A program made the translations under genes and the position numbers. Below the pieces are notes generated by a model, which saw only the letters and a list, made by a program, of their open reading frames with translations, ran no database searches and had not been told where the DNA came from. A stretch of DNA of 25,894 bases from Coriobacteriaceae bacterium (GTDB taxonomy: Bacteria; Actinomycetota; Coriobacteriia; Coriobacteriales; Coriobacteriaceae), in the NCBI GenBank assembly GCA_902362275.1, contig CABIWB010000010.1, forward strand, positions 76,713 to 102,606, given 5' to 3'. Of the stretch, positions 7,876-17,500 are shown piece by piece; position 1 is the first letter of the stretch, and the number at the start of each line of letters is the position of its first letter.

Positions 7876-8757
7876 ATGACGGTCTTTATCCAATACCTGG
7901 TCAACGGCCTGTCCATGGGCAGCGTCTACGCCATCATCGCGTTGGGCTACACCATGGTCTACGGTATCGCCAAGATGCTGAACTTCGCTCACGGCGACGT
8001 CATCATGGTCGGTGCCTATGTCTCGTTCTGTGCCACGTCGTATCTCGGCCTCCCGGGCTGGGCATCTGTAATTCTCTCTTGTGTGGTCTGTACCGTTCTC
8101 GGTGTTCTCATCGAGGGTCTGGCATACAAGCCGCTGCGTCAGGCGGGCCCGCTGGCCGTTCTGATCACGGCCATCGGCGTGTCCTACTTCCTGCAGAACG
8201 CCGCGCAGCTTCTGTGGGGCGCCACGCCCAAGAACTTCACTTCGCTCGTCACCCTCCCGGTGCCGGAGTTCTTGGCCAAGTTCAACGTGAGTGCCGTCTC
8301 GCTCGTCACCATCGTCGCCTGCCTGGTTATCATGGCCGGTCTGATGTTCTTTACAGGTAAGACCAAGATGGGCAAGGCCATGCGCGCCGTGTCCGAGGAC
8401 AAGGCCGCCGCTCAGCTCATGGGCATCAACGTCAACCGCACCATCTCGATGACGTTCGCCATCGGCTCCGCCCTTGCCGCCATCGCCGGTGTGCTCCTGT
8501 GCTCCTACTCGCCGGTCCTGCAGCCCACCACGGGCGCCATGCCTGGCATCAAGGCCTTCGACGCCGCCGTTTTCGGCGGCATCGGCTCCATCCCCGGTGC
8601 CTTTGTCGGTGGCATCCTCATCGGCATCATCGAGGCGATGGCGCAGGCCTATATTTCCACGAGCCTTGCCAACTCCATCGTCTTTGGTGTTCTGATCATC
8701 GTCCTGCTCGTCAAGCCTGCCGGCCTCTTGGGCAAGTACGTCCCCGAGAAGGTGTAG
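7876..8757 (+). CDS. livH: Branched-chain amino acid ABC transporter permease LivH
   Basis: This is an integral membrane permease subunit of 293 residues, the normal size for LivH. It starts with the family pattern NGLSMGSVYAIIALGYTMVYG and has NFAHGD shortly after. About eight hydrophobic segments follow, with a cytoplasmic coupling loop around KTKMGKAMRAVSEDKAAAQL that would contact the ATPases. I chose the ATG at 7876 because GGGGG (7862-7866) lies 9 bases upstream. Longer in-frame starts at 7783 and 7867 lack suitable spacing and add non-family sequence. The next permease gene starts directly after its stop. Confidence 0.93.
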   Translation: MTVFIQYLVNGLSMGSVYAIIALGYTMVYGIAKMLNFAHGDVIMVGAYVSFCATSYLGLPGWASVILSCVVCTVLGVLIEGLAYKPLRQAGPLAVLITAIGVSYFLQNAAQLLWGATPKNFTSLVTLPVPEFLAKFNVSAVSLVTIVACLVIMAGLMFFTGKTKMGKAMRAVSEDKAAAQLMGINVNRTISMTFAIGSALAAIAGVLLCSYSPVLQPTTGAMPGIKAFDAAVFGGIGSIPGAFVGGILIGIIEAMAQAYISTSLANSIVFGVLIIVLLVKPAGLLGKYVPEKV

Positions 8758-9846
8758 GTGAGCGTTATGAAGTTTCTTAAAGACAAGCAGACGCGTCACG
8801 ACTTTGTCACGTACGCCATGTGCATCGTGGCATTTGCCATCGTGTTCTTTATGCAGTCCAACCATATGATCCCGCGCATGATCGCCGGCCAGTTGGTTCC
8901 CATTACGGCCTACATCGTCATGGCCATTTCCCTCAACCTCGTCGTCGGCATCGCGGGCGACCTGTCGCTGGGCCATGCGGGCTTTATGAGTGTCGGTGCC
9001 TACACGGGCATCGTCACCGCGGTCGCCCTCGAGAGTGCCGTTCCCTCCGATCCGGTGCGCCTGATCATCAGCATTGTGGTCGGTGCTATCGCCGCTGCCA
9101 TCTTGGGCTTCTTGATCGGCATCCCGGTCCTGCGCCTGAGCGGCGACTATCTGGCCATCGTGACCCTGGCTTTTGGCGAGATCATCAAAGAGATCGTCAC
9201 CTGCCTCATTGTGGGCGTCGACTCCCGCGGCCTGCACGTGATCTTTAACATCACGGGCAACTCTACGATCGACGACCTGCACCTGCTTGAGGACGGCACC
9301 GCCATCATCAAGGGCGCCCAGGGCGCCTCGGGCGTGTCGACGTACTCGACCTTCCTCGCCGGTGCCATCCTGGTCATGGTCGCACTCGTGATCGTGCTCA
9401 ACCTGGTTCGCAGCCGTACTGGCCGTGCCATTATGGCCGTGCGCGACAACAAGATCGCTGCCGAGTCCGTGGGCATCTCCGTCACCGAGTACCGCATGAT
9501 CGCCTTCGTGGTTTCCGCCGCTCTCGCCGGCGCTGCCGGAGCCCTCTTCGGCGGTAACTTCTCGCAGCTTTCCGCTACCAAGTTCGACTTCAACACGTCC
9601 ATCCTCATCCTAGTGTTCGTGGTCCTTGGCGGTCTGGGCAATATGCGCGGCTCCGTCATCGCGGCGGCGTTGCTCACGGTGCTTCCCGAGCTGCTCCGTC
9701 AGTTCTCGGACTACCGCATGCTCATCTACGCTATCGTGCTGATCCTGGTCATGATCTTTACCAACAACCCGCAGCTCAAGGCGTTCTTCGCACGCATTAA
9801 GGATCGCTTTGCTCCCAAGAAGGAGGTGGCAGCCGATGCCCAGTAA
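8758..9846 (+). CDS. livM: Branched-chain amino acid ABC transporter permease LivM
   Basis: This is the second membrane subunit of the importer, 362 residues with multiple hydrophobic helices. The segment AGDLSLGHAGFMSVGAYTG and the motif SGDYLAIVTLAFGEI are characteristic of LivM. The coupling loop is near RSRTGRAIMAVRDNKIAAES. The gene begins with GTG immediately after the livH stop. An ATG nine bases in (8767) is an equally possible start, with AGGTGAG just ahead of it, so the first three residues are uncertain. The 3' end overlaps livG by 11 bases, implying translational coupling. Confidence 0.92.
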   Translation: MSVMKFLKDKQTRHDFVTYAMCIVAFAIVFFMQSNHMIPRMIAGQLVPITAYIVMAISLNLVVGIAGDLSLGHAGFMSVGAYTGIVTAVALESAVPSDPVRLIISIVVGAIAAAILGFLIGIPVLRLSGDYLAIVTLAFGEIIKEIVTCLIVGVDSRGLHVIFNITGNSTIDDLHLLEDGTAIIKGAQGASGVSTYSTFLAGAILVMVALVIVLNLVRSRTGRAIMAVRDNKIAAESVGISVTEYRMIAFVVSAALAGAAGALFGGNFSQLSATKFDFNTSILILVFVVLGGLGNMRGSVIAAALLTVLPELLRQFSDYRMLIYAIVLILVMIFTNNPQLKAFFARIKDRFAPKKEVAADAQ

Positions 9847-10696
9847 GTTTGAGTTCAACAAGGGCAAGATGGTCCCGTATCCTTCTGGCGCCATTGTCCC
9901 CGATCGCGACCTGGGCGAGCGTCCGGCGCTCGAGTGCATCCACCTGGGCATTGAATTCGGCGGCCTTAAGGCAGTCGACGACTTTAGCCTAACCATCGGC
10001 AAGACCGAGATCGCCGGTCTCATCGGACCCAACGGTGCCGGTAAGACCACGGTCTTCAACCTGCTTACCAAGGTGTATCAGCCCACGCACGGCACCATCC
10101 TGCTCGACGGTGAGGACACCTCGGGCAAGTCGGTCTACCAGGTCAACCGCATGGGTATTGCCCGTACGTTCCAGAACATTCGCTTGTTCAACACCATGAC
10201 GGTGGAGGACAACGTTAAGGTCGGCCTGCACAACCAGGAGCGTTACTCCGGCTTTGAGGGCGTGCTGCGCCTGCCGACGTATTGGAAGCACGAGAAGGCC
10301 GCCCACGAGCGCGCCATGGAGCTGCTGTCCATTTTTGACATGGAGCACCTGGCAAATGAACAGGCCGGATCGCTGCCTTACGGCGCCCAGCGTCGTCTGG
10401 AAATCGTCCGCGCGCTTGCCACCAACCCCAAGTTGCTGCTGCTCGACGAGCCTGCCGCCGGCATGAACCCGTCCGAGACCGCGGAGCTCATGGAGAACAT
10501 CGTCAAGATTCGCGACACCTTTGGCATTGCCATCATGCTCATTGAGCACGACATGTCGCTTGTCATGAACATCTGCGAGGGCATCTGCGTGCTCAACTTT
10601 GGTAAGGTCATCGCCAAGGGCACGGCCGAGGAGATCCAGAACAACGACGCTGTTATTGAGGCGTATCTGGGCAAGCAGGATAAGGGGGAGAACTAA
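9836..10696 (+). CDS. livG: Branched-chain amino acid ABC transporter ATP-binding protein LivG
   Basis: This is a 286-residue ATPase subunit. Walker A GPNGAGKTT is at residues 64-72, the ABC signature appears as LPYGAQRRLEIVRAL, and Walker B is LLLLDEP followed by the LivG-typical AAGMNPSE. The ATG at 9836 is fixed by a strong AGGAGGTG (9821-9828) seven bases upstream, inside the end of livM. The longer frame from 9809 is rejected. The ~30 residues before the first beta-strand form a short N-terminal extension relative to typical LivG. It pairs with LivF to drive uptake. Confidence 0.95.
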   Translation: MPSKFEFNKGKMVPYPSGAIVPDRDLGERPALECIHLGIEFGGLKAVDDFSLTIGKTEIAGLIGPNGAGKTTVFNLLTKVYQPTHGTILLDGEDTSGKSVYQVNRMGIARTFQNIRLFNTMTVEDNVKVGLHNQERYSGFEGVLRLPTYWKHEKAAHERAMELLSIFDMEHLANEQAGSLPYGAQRRLEIVRALATNPKLLLLDEPAAGMNPSETAELMENIVKIRDTFGIAIMLIEHDMSLVMNICEGICVLNFGKVIAKGTAEEIQNNDAVIEAYLGKQDKGEN

Positions 10697-11410
10697 ATGG
10701 CAGAGCCGATGCTTTCCGTCTACAACATCAACGTCTGGTACGGCGCCATCCACGCCATCAAGGACATCTCCTTTAACGTCAACGAGGGCGAGATCGTGGC
10801 CCTGATTGGTGCCAACGGTGCTGGCAAGTCCACGACGCTTAAGACCGTCTCGGGTCTGCTGCGCTCTAAGACCGGCTCCATCAAGTTTATGGGCGAGGAC
10901 ATTACCCATACGCCCGCTGATAAGCTGGTTGGTAAGGGCCTGGCTCAGGTTCCCGAGGGACGTCGCGCCTTTTTGCAGATGACGGTCGAGGAGAACCTGG
11001 AGATGGGCGCCTATACACAGCCCAAGTCCACGGTGGCTCCGGGCCTGGAGCGCGTCTACGAGCAGTTCCCGCGCCTGAAGGAACGCCGTCGCCAGGTCGC
11101 CGGCACCCTTTCAGGCGGCGAGCAGCAGATGCTCGTTATGGGGCGCGCCCTTATGAGTAACCCCAAACTGCTTATGCTCGACGAACCTTCCATGGGTCTG
11201 GCGCCGATTCTGATCGAACAGATCTTCCAGATTGTCGAGGACCTGCACAAGGCTGGCACCACGGTGCTTCTGGTCGAGCAAAACGCGCAGATGGCGCTTT
11301 CCATCGCCACACGCGGCTACGTGCTCGAGACCGGCAAGATTACCATGACCGGCACCGGCCAAGAGCTCCTGCACGACGATAACGTGCGCAAAGCTTATCT
11401 TGGTGGCTAA
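10697..11410 (+). CDS. livF: Branched-chain amino acid ABC transporter ATP-binding protein LivF
   Basis: This is the second ATPase subunit, 237 residues, the usual LivF length. Walker A GANGAGKST is at 38-46, the signature is LSGGEQQMLVMGRAL, and Walker B is LLMLDEPSMGLAP, which is diagnostic for LivF. The ATG follows the livG stop with no gap. AAGGGGGAG (10682-10690) serves as ribosome binding site. It is the last gene of the transporter operon; a run of inverted repeats follows. Confidence 0.95.
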   Translation: MAEPMLSVYNINVWYGAIHAIKDISFNVNEGEIVALIGANGAGKSTTLKTVSGLLRSKTGSIKFMGEDITHTPADKLVGKGLAQVPEGRRAFLQMTVEENLEMGAYTQPKSTVAPGLERVYEQFPRLKERRRQVAGTLSGGEQQMLVMGRALMSNPKLLMLDEPSMGLAPILIEQIFQIVEDLHKAGTTVLLVEQNAQMALSIATRGYVLETGKITMTGTGQELLHDDNVRKAYLGG

Positions 11411-11736
11411 CTAGTTACGCGGTTTTACCAAACCGCGTAGCGGCTCGACGCTGCAAGCCCGCCAGGGCGGCAATCTGCCTTTCAACTTCGGCGGCATGAC
11501 CAGAAGGTCAATGCCGCCTTGTTTCAAGGCACCTTGCTCGCTCTGGCGGGCTTTCGCTGTCGTTGTCAAAACATCGACGTTGTGGCAGATGCCAACGACT
11601 ACCCCTTTAAGTTTCGGTGGAATGGGGACTAAATGGGAGCCTCGGAGACCAAAAGAGTCCCTATTCCACCACAACTTCATGGGGGTGTGTGACAATGCCC
11701 GTCGGAAAACATCTGCTGTCTTTTGGGGGTCTATCT
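11411..11736. repeat. Intergenic cluster of nested inverted repeats
   Basis: This 326-base stretch between livF and cutC has no convincing gene. It holds four inverted repeats. TACGCGGTTT/AAACCGCGTA is at 11416-11425 and 11430-11439. AAGCCCGCCAG/CTGGCGGGCTT is at 11455-11465 and 11543-11553, enclosing GGCGGCATGACC/GGTCAATGCCGCC at 11490-11501 and 11506-11518. A 15-bp pair, GGTGGAATGGGGACT/AGTCCCTATTCCACC, is at 11616-11630 and 11656-11670. One or more may end liv transcription, although none has a strong U-run. A minus-strand 94-codon frame here only translates the repeats (PPKLKG appears twice). Confidence 0.55.
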
Positions 11737-12414
11737 ATGCTGTACGAGTTTTGTGCCGAGAACTTTGAGCGGGTGCCGGCGGCTATCGATGCCGGTGCAA
11801 GGCGTATCGAGCTGTGCGACAACCTTGCCGTTGGTGGCACTGCGCCTTCGGCCGGCGTTATCAGCGCTACGACCAACTATGTTCACGAGCACGATGCACG
11901 GGTGATGTGCATGATTCGCCCGCGTGGCGGCGACTTTCACTACAACCAGGACGAGCTGCGTATGATGGAGATGGATCTGGGCCTTGCCGTGAGTGCGGGC
12001 GTTGACGGCTTGGTCTTTGGCTGCTGCAAGCCCTGCGCTGGCGGATGGGCGCTCGACGAACTTACGCTTGGCGCCCTCGTGATGGCTGCGGGCTGCGCGA
12101 CCGAGGAGTGCAAGCGCGATCCTATCGACATCACTTTCCACATGGCGTTTGACCAGCTCTCGCCCGAGGCTCAGCTGGACGCCATTGACACGCTCGCCGA
12201 CTGCGGCGTCACGCGCATTCTGACGCACGGTGGTACTGCCGGTACGCCGATCGAGGACAACTTCGAAAACCTGGTCCGCTTGATCGAGTACGCGGGCGAC
12301 CGCCTGACCATCCTTCCCGGTGGCGGCATTTCCACGGCCAACCGCGATACCGTGGCGGCGGCACTGGGCGTCTCCGAGCTCCATGGCACCAAGATCGTGC
12401 CGCTGGGGGTATAA
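11737..12414 (+). CDS. cutC: CutC family protein (copper homeostasis family, TIM barrel)
   Basis: This 225-residue protein belongs to the CutC family, first linked to copper tolerance, although its biochemical role is still unsettled. Family hallmarks are AGARRIELCDNLAVGGTAPS near residues 19-38 and MIRPRGGDFHYN near 58-69. The downstream FHMAFD, RILTHGGT and ILPGGGIS form the barrel motifs. I chose the ATG at 11737: GGGGG lies seven bases upstream and the following residues align with the family N-terminus. In-frame starts at 11695 and 11617 would add unrelated residues from the repeat region. It ends soon after the last barrel strand and so is shorter than the E. coli protein. It is followed after three bases by the DUF4931-like gene. 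Confidence 0.88.
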   Translation: MLYEFCAENFERVPAAIDAGARRIELCDNLAVGGTAPSAGVISATTNYVHEHDARVMCMIRPRGGDFHYNQDELRMMEMDLGLAVSAGVDGLVFGCCKPCAGGWALDELTLGALVMAAGCATEECKRDPIDITFHMAFDQLSPEAQLDAIDTLADCGVTRILTHGGTAGTPIEDNFENLVRLIEYAGDRLTILPGGGISTANRDTVAAALGVSELHGTKIVPLGV

Positions 12415-12417
12415 CCC

Positions 12418-13215
12418 GTGGCGCTGGTATTTGACGTTCAGCAGGCGAACGGTAAGCCCGACGACAACCGTCGTCCAGGCACCGCGTGCCCCTTTTGCGA
12501 TACCGAGGAACTCGCCAATATCATCCGGCGCGACGGTGACTGTATCTGGCTCGAGAATAAGTTTAAGACCTTGCGGGCCACTCGCCAGACCGTATTGATT
12601 GAGTCGTCCGACCACGACGCCGACCTGGTGACCTATGCGCCGGACGAGCTGCATCATGTTATGCGGTTTGCTCTGGATTGCTGGCAGCGGATGATTGACT
12701 CCCGACAGTATCGCAGTGTTCTCATGTACAAGAACAAGGGCCCACTTTCGGGCGGCAGTCTGGTCCATCCGCACATGCAGATTGTGGGTTTGGAGCAGGA
12801 AGACGGCTATGCTTCGTTGGCTTCCGCCAATTTCGAAGGCATCAATGTCTGGCAACAGGGGAGAATCTCGGTCAATATCTCAGCCGAACCGATCATGGGG
12901 TTCTTTGAGATCAACGTTTCAGCCCCGCAGGGAATCGCCGCCAGCGATGACGCACGAGACCAAGCCGAGGCGGATCTCTTTGCCGATGCGATCCAGGTAG
13001 CTCTGCGCTATATCCTAAACGAGCACCACGGTGATCGCGCAGAGTCGTACAACTTGTTCTTCTATCACCTGGGCGGTCGGACCATTGCCAAGGCGCTGCC
13101 GCGTTGGGTGGTTTCGCCCTACTTTGTCGGCTATCGTTTGGCCCAAGTCAATGCCGAGACGACGCTCGATATCGATGCTGAGCGTCTGCGTGCGCATCTG
13201 GAAACGCTCGTATAG
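12418..13215 (+). CDS. DUF4931-type protein related to galactose-1-phosphate uridylyltransferase (HIT superfamily)
   Basis: The 265-residue protein has CPFC at residues 24-27, a likely metal site, and HPHMQ at 117-121. The latter matches the HxHxQ nucleotidyl-transfer motif of GalT. Other hallmarks are LENKFKTLRAT and VLMYKNKGPLSGGSLVHPH, which resemble the DUF4931 family of GalT-like proteins. By analogy it may transfer or hydrolyse a nucleotide-linked group, but the substrate is unknown. It begins with GTG at 12418, three bases after cutC, with GGGGG eight bases upstream, so the two are probably cotranscribed. The overall fold is smaller than authentic GalT. Confidence 0.82.
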   Translation: MALVFDVQQANGKPDDNRRPGTACPFCDTEELANIIRRDGDCIWLENKFKTLRATRQTVLIESSDHDADLVTYAPDELHHVMRFALDCWQRMIDSRQYRSVLMYKNKGPLSGGSLVHPHMQIVGLEQEDGYASLASANFEGINVWQQGRISVNISAEPIMGFFEINVSAPQGIAASDDARDQAEADLFADAIQVALRYILNEHHGDRAESYNLFFYHLGGRTIAKALPRWVVSPYFVGYRLAQVNAETTLDIDAERLRAHLETLV

Positions 13216-13245
13216 TAAGACTAACACCCGCGTAATGCGGACAGC

Positions 13246-14244
13246 CTAGCGTGCCAACGCGTCGCGGCCGGCTTCGACCCGCTTGCGCTGTTTGGTGCGC
13301 TCCTCGCCGGTTAGGCACTCAAAGAGATGCCCGATAATCGAGGCCAGCACCTGCTGAAACAGCGTGCCGCACATGACGGGGAACACGACCTCGCCCGGAA
13401 AGTACTGCGTGGCGATGACGGCGCCCGAAGAGATGTTACGCATGCCGCAGGTAAAGCACATGGTAGTCGTCTCGCTATATGGCAGATGCAGCGCACGTGC
13501 GACCAGAAAACCGACGACAAAGCCGCTGATGGCGAAGACCAAAATAAAGAGGGCGACTTCCAGGCGCACCGCGTTCATGTGTAGCACGTACTCGCTCATG
13601 GCGGTGGAGTTGGACGCGATGACGCCCATCATCATGAACTTGCAGGCGGGCGAGAGCGCGGGAGAGAGTTTCTCGTGGCCCCAGCCGCGCGTGAGTTCAT
13701 TGATGACAATACCGAGCGCAGCGGGGATGGCGATCATAAAGGCCATGTTCTGCATCATGCTCGGCACGTCGATCGAGACGGTGGCGCCCAGCAGGAGCTT
13801 GAGCGTAAGCGGAATCGTCACAGGTGAGATGACCGAGGACGTCAGGATGATGGTGAGCGCGAGCGGGCCGTTGCCGCCGAACATGCTGATCCACATAAAA
13901 GCGGTGACGGCCACGGGCACGCTGTATTCGAGCACAATGCCGCAGACAAGATTGGGGTTGGAGCCAAAGAAGAGTGACCCCATGGCATACGCCGCGATGG
14001 GGATGAGCACAGCCGAGACAAATAACGCCAAAATCAAATGCAGCGGACGGCGGAACACCTCGGTTACCTGGTGGAAGGTGTTGCTGAGCGCACCCTGAAA
14101 CGTCATAAAGGCAAACAGGGTGGGAACGATGGGCTTGAGCACGCCGATCTGCTGGGGAAAGAGCACGCCGAGCGCCACACAAATCGGAACGATGAACTGC
14201 ATATGCCCCGCGAGAAATTTGCCCAGTCCAACCCATTGCTTCAT
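13246..14244 (-). CDS. Bile acid:sodium symporter family (BASS/SBF) transporter
   Basis: This 332-residue, very hydrophobic protein has roughly nine or ten membrane helices. Family features include TFQGALSN in the first half, VLEYSVPVAVTAFMW in the core, and CGMRNISSGAVIAT near the C-terminus, equivalent to the conserved GMRN of BASS transporters. BASS proteins couple sodium to uptake of organic anions; bacterial members may carry bile acids, pantoate or other acids, so the name does not fix the substrate. It stands alone on the minus strand, converging on the DUF4931 gene and divergent from recJ. AAAGGGAG lies rather far (about 14 bases) from the ATG, so the start is slightly uncertain. The C-terminal tail is basic and cytoplasmic. 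Confidence 0.85.
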   Translation of the reverse strand: MKQWVGLGKFLAGHMQFIVPICVALGVLFPQQIGVLKPIVPTLFAFMTFQGALSNTFHQVTEVFRRPLHLILALFVSAVLIPIAAYAMGSLFFGSNPNLVCGIVLEYSVPVAVTAFMWISMFGGNGPLALTIILTSSVISPVTIPLTLKLLLGATVSIDVPSMMQNMAFMIAIPAALGIVINELTRGWGHEKLSPALSPACKFMMMGVIASNSTAMSEYVLHMNAVRLEVALFILVFAISGFVVGFLVARALHLPYSETTTMCFTCGMRNISSGAVIATQYFPGEVVFPVMCGTLFQQVLASIIGHLFECLTGEERTKQRKRVEAGRDALAR

Positions 14245-14406
14245 ATGCGCTTGTGACTCCCTTTGCTCATGAATCCGTTTTGAATGGATATGCTAGACGC
14301 TCGCATGCGTCCGTGCGTCAGAAACGCTCAAATATTTCGAGGCTATTACCGGCATCGTTTACCGAAACCGCGGCGTACTGCGGCGATTTGCGTCCGCGCT
14401 GCACGG

Positions 14407-14412
14407 TATAAT
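14407..14412 (+). promoter_or_regulatory. -10 promoter box upstream of recJ fusion gene
   Basis: A perfect TATAAT lies 109 bases before the recJ ATG. No good -35 sits at the right distance (the closest is a TTGCGT only 13 bases upstream), so the promoter may depend on an activator or on the -10 alone. Confidence 0.4.
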
Positions 14413-14468
14413 AAATCCGTTCAACAGATCTGCCTGCCGAAGCGGGCATACACAGAGGACTCATCGCT

Positions 14469-14534
14469 ATGAACCGTGAGAGGTATCGCGGCGACCTGCC
14501 CCTATCGGGGGTGGGCGCCTATGTCATCGCTTAA
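14469..14534 (+). CDS. Possible 21-residue leader peptide overlapping the recJ start
   Basis: An ATG preceded by AGAGGA opens a short frame, MNRERYRGDLPLSGVGAYVIA. Its stop TAA (14532-14534) lies just inside the recJ coding region, 11 bases past the recJ ATG. The arrangement would allow translational coupling. There is no other evidence for expression, so this is tentative. Confidence 0.25.
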   Translation: MNRERYRGDLPLSGVGAYVIA

Positions 14535-17500
14535 GACGACGCATCGCTGGGCGGTCGCTCAGCAAAACCCCGAGTTCGAAAAGGAGCTTTCGGCTGGCCT
14601 GGGCATACCCGGGCTGGTGGCGCGCATTATGGTCGCGCACGGCATTACATCCATCGAAGAAGGCCAGCTGTTTTTGACGCCTTCGCTCGATCGCGACTGG
14701 GCGGACCCGCTCGTTATCCCGGGCATGTCGGTCGTTGCCGACCGCGTCGAGCGTGCTATTCGCAACCACGAGCACATCGCGGTCTTTGGCGATTTTGATG
14801 TTGACGGCATTACGTCGACCTGCCTGTTGACTGAGGCGCTGCGCACGTTTGGCGCCGATGTCACGCCGTTTATTCCGCATCGCTTTGACGAGGGCTACGG
14901 TCTTTCGCGCGCGGCGCTCGACCGCGTTAACGAGCTTGCTCGCCCCCAGCTGATCGTGACGGTCGATAACGGCATTGCCGCCAAGGAAGAGGTTTCCTAT
15001 CTGGAGAGCCTGGGGATCGATCTGGTGGTTACGGACCACCATGAGCCGTCCGACCAGGTGCCGCAGGGTGTGCCCCTGACCGACCCCAAGCTCGAGGACG
15101 AGGGCCCCTCGCGCGAGCTTGCCGGTGCTGGTGTGGCGCTCAAGCTGGTGCAAGTCCTGGGTGAGCGCCTGGGCAAGCCGTCGTATTGGCGTTCGCTAAT
15201 CGAGGTCGCGGCGCTGGGCACCGTGTCCGACATGATGCCGCTCACGCCCGAGAACCGCGCGCTGGTTGCCGAGGGCATCCAGCAGATGCGCGTAACCGCT
15301 CGCCCCGGCTATATCGCGCTTGCCGCGCTCGCCAAGGCGGACCTTTCGAGCATTACGGCGGATGGCCTGTCATTCTCGCTCATTCCCCGCTTAAACGCTG
15401 CCGGTCGCATGGCCGATCCCAAGCTGGCGCTCGACCTGCTGCTTGCCCGCGACCCCATCGAAGCGAGTGCGCTTGCCGCCGAGCTCGAGGAAATCAATCG
15501 CCAACGCCGCGAGATCGAGGCGGAGCTCACGCGCGATGCCATGGCAAAGGTCGAGAAGACCTATGACGGCGGACGCGCGATCGTTGTGGGCGGCGAAGGC
15601 TGGCACGAGGGCGTCAAGGGCATCGTGGCAAGCCGTCTGACCAACCGCTATCACGTGCCGGCGCTGCTGTTCTCGATCGAGGACGGTATCGCGCGCGGTT
15701 CTGGTCGCTCGGTGGGCAAAGTTAACCTGTTTGACGCCGTCGAGCGCTGTTCCGACCTGCTGATTCGTCGCGGCGGACATGCCGGTGCGGTGGGTGTGAC
15801 CATCGAGGCATCCAAGCTCGACGAGTTCCGCCGCCGCCTTTCCGCCGTGCTGTCCGAGCTTCCCGCCGAGGACTTTGAAGACACCGACGAGGTCGCCGCC
15901 ACCGTCGACCTTTCCGAGCTGAATATCGAGACCATCGAGCAGATCTCCCGCCTTGAGCCGTTTGGCCAGGGCAACAAGGTGCCGCTGCTGGCTGCCGAGG
16001 GCGTGACGATGTGCGACCGCACCGTGGTGGGCAAAACCGGCGAGCACATGCGCTTTGTGGCGACCGATGGCGCCGCGAGTGTGCCGGCCATTATGTTCCG
16101 CGTGCCGCAAATCGATAAGCTCATCAACTGCGATAGCGCTGTCGACTTGGTGTTCGAGGCCGTTGCCGAGCATTGGCAGGGGCGTGTGAAGCCCAAGCTC
16201 ATGATCAAGGATGTTCTGGTCCGCGATACCACGCTGCCCAGCGTCGACGATCCGGCTTGCGAGCTTCGTCGTGGCGTGCAGCCGGCGGATTCCGGCCTGC
16301 GCCTGGAGTCGCGTAAGCGCGAGACGCTCGCCCAGCTTTCCTATACCGAGCTCACGCGCTCGCTTATCCATAGCTTTATCGGATCGAACCAGCCGCACCG
16401 CGCGCAGGTTGAGGCGCTCGATGCCTTGGCCGACCACCAGAGCATCTTGGCCGTTATGGGAACGGGCCGCGGCAAGTCCCTCATCTTCCATGTGCATGCT
16501 GCGCGCGAGGCTGTCCTTCGCGGACGTGCGAGTATCTTTGTCTATCCGCTGCGCGCGCTTGTTGCCGACCAGGCCTATCACCTCTCGTCGACGATGGCAG
16601 CGCTTGGCATTGGCGTTGGCGTGCTGACCGGCGAGACCGTGGAGGCCGCACGCGATGACGTGTTCGCCGGCCTAGCTTCGGGCCGCACCGGTATCGTGCT
16701 CACGACGCCCGAGTTCTTATCTATCCACCGTGACCGCTTCGCGCGTTCGGGCCGCATCGGCTTTGTCGTTATCGATGAGGCACACCACGCCGGCCTTGCC
16801 AAGGGCGGCGACCGCAGCGCCTATCTCGACATGCCCGATATCCTCAAAGCCCTGGGCGACCCGGTTGTTATGGCTGCGACGGCCACCGCGACGGCTCCGG
16901 TCGTGGCCGAGCTTGCCCGCATGTTGCCGATTACTCGCACGGTGGTCGACGAGACGGTGCGCGAGAACCTGCAGCTCGAGGACGACCGCGACCTTGCGAG
17001 CCGCGAGAACCGTTTGGTGTCGATCGTGGCGACGGGGGAGAAGACCGTCATTTACGTCAATTCGCGCGACCAGTCCGTGGCGCTCGCCAAGACGTTGCGC
17101 AAGCGTGTGCCCGATTGCGCAACCTATATCGCGTTCTATAACGCGGGGCTTGCGCGCTCCGATCGCCGCCGCGTGGAGGAAGCATTCCGAGACGGAAGCC
17201 TCAGCTGCATCGTTTCGACCTCCGCCTTTGGCGAGGGTGTCAATCTGCCCGATATCCGCCATGTCGTGCTGTACCACATGCCGTTTGGCGCCATTGAGTT
17301 CAACCAGATGAGCGGGCGTGCCGGTCGTGACGGACAGCCCGCCGTGATCCACCTGCTCTATTCGTCGCGCGACGCCCGCATTAATGAGCGCCTGCTCGAC
17401 TGCTACGCACCCGAGCGCGACGAACTCGTCACACTCTATCGCGCGCTGCAGACCATGTGGCGCTCCAACCGCGGTAAGACCGGGGATGATTCATTCTGCG

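Noticed and set aside
7852..9282. 476-codon minus-strand open frame
   Set aside because: It is antisense to livH/livM, with an implausible His/Asp/Gly-rich composition and no ribosome binding site of note.
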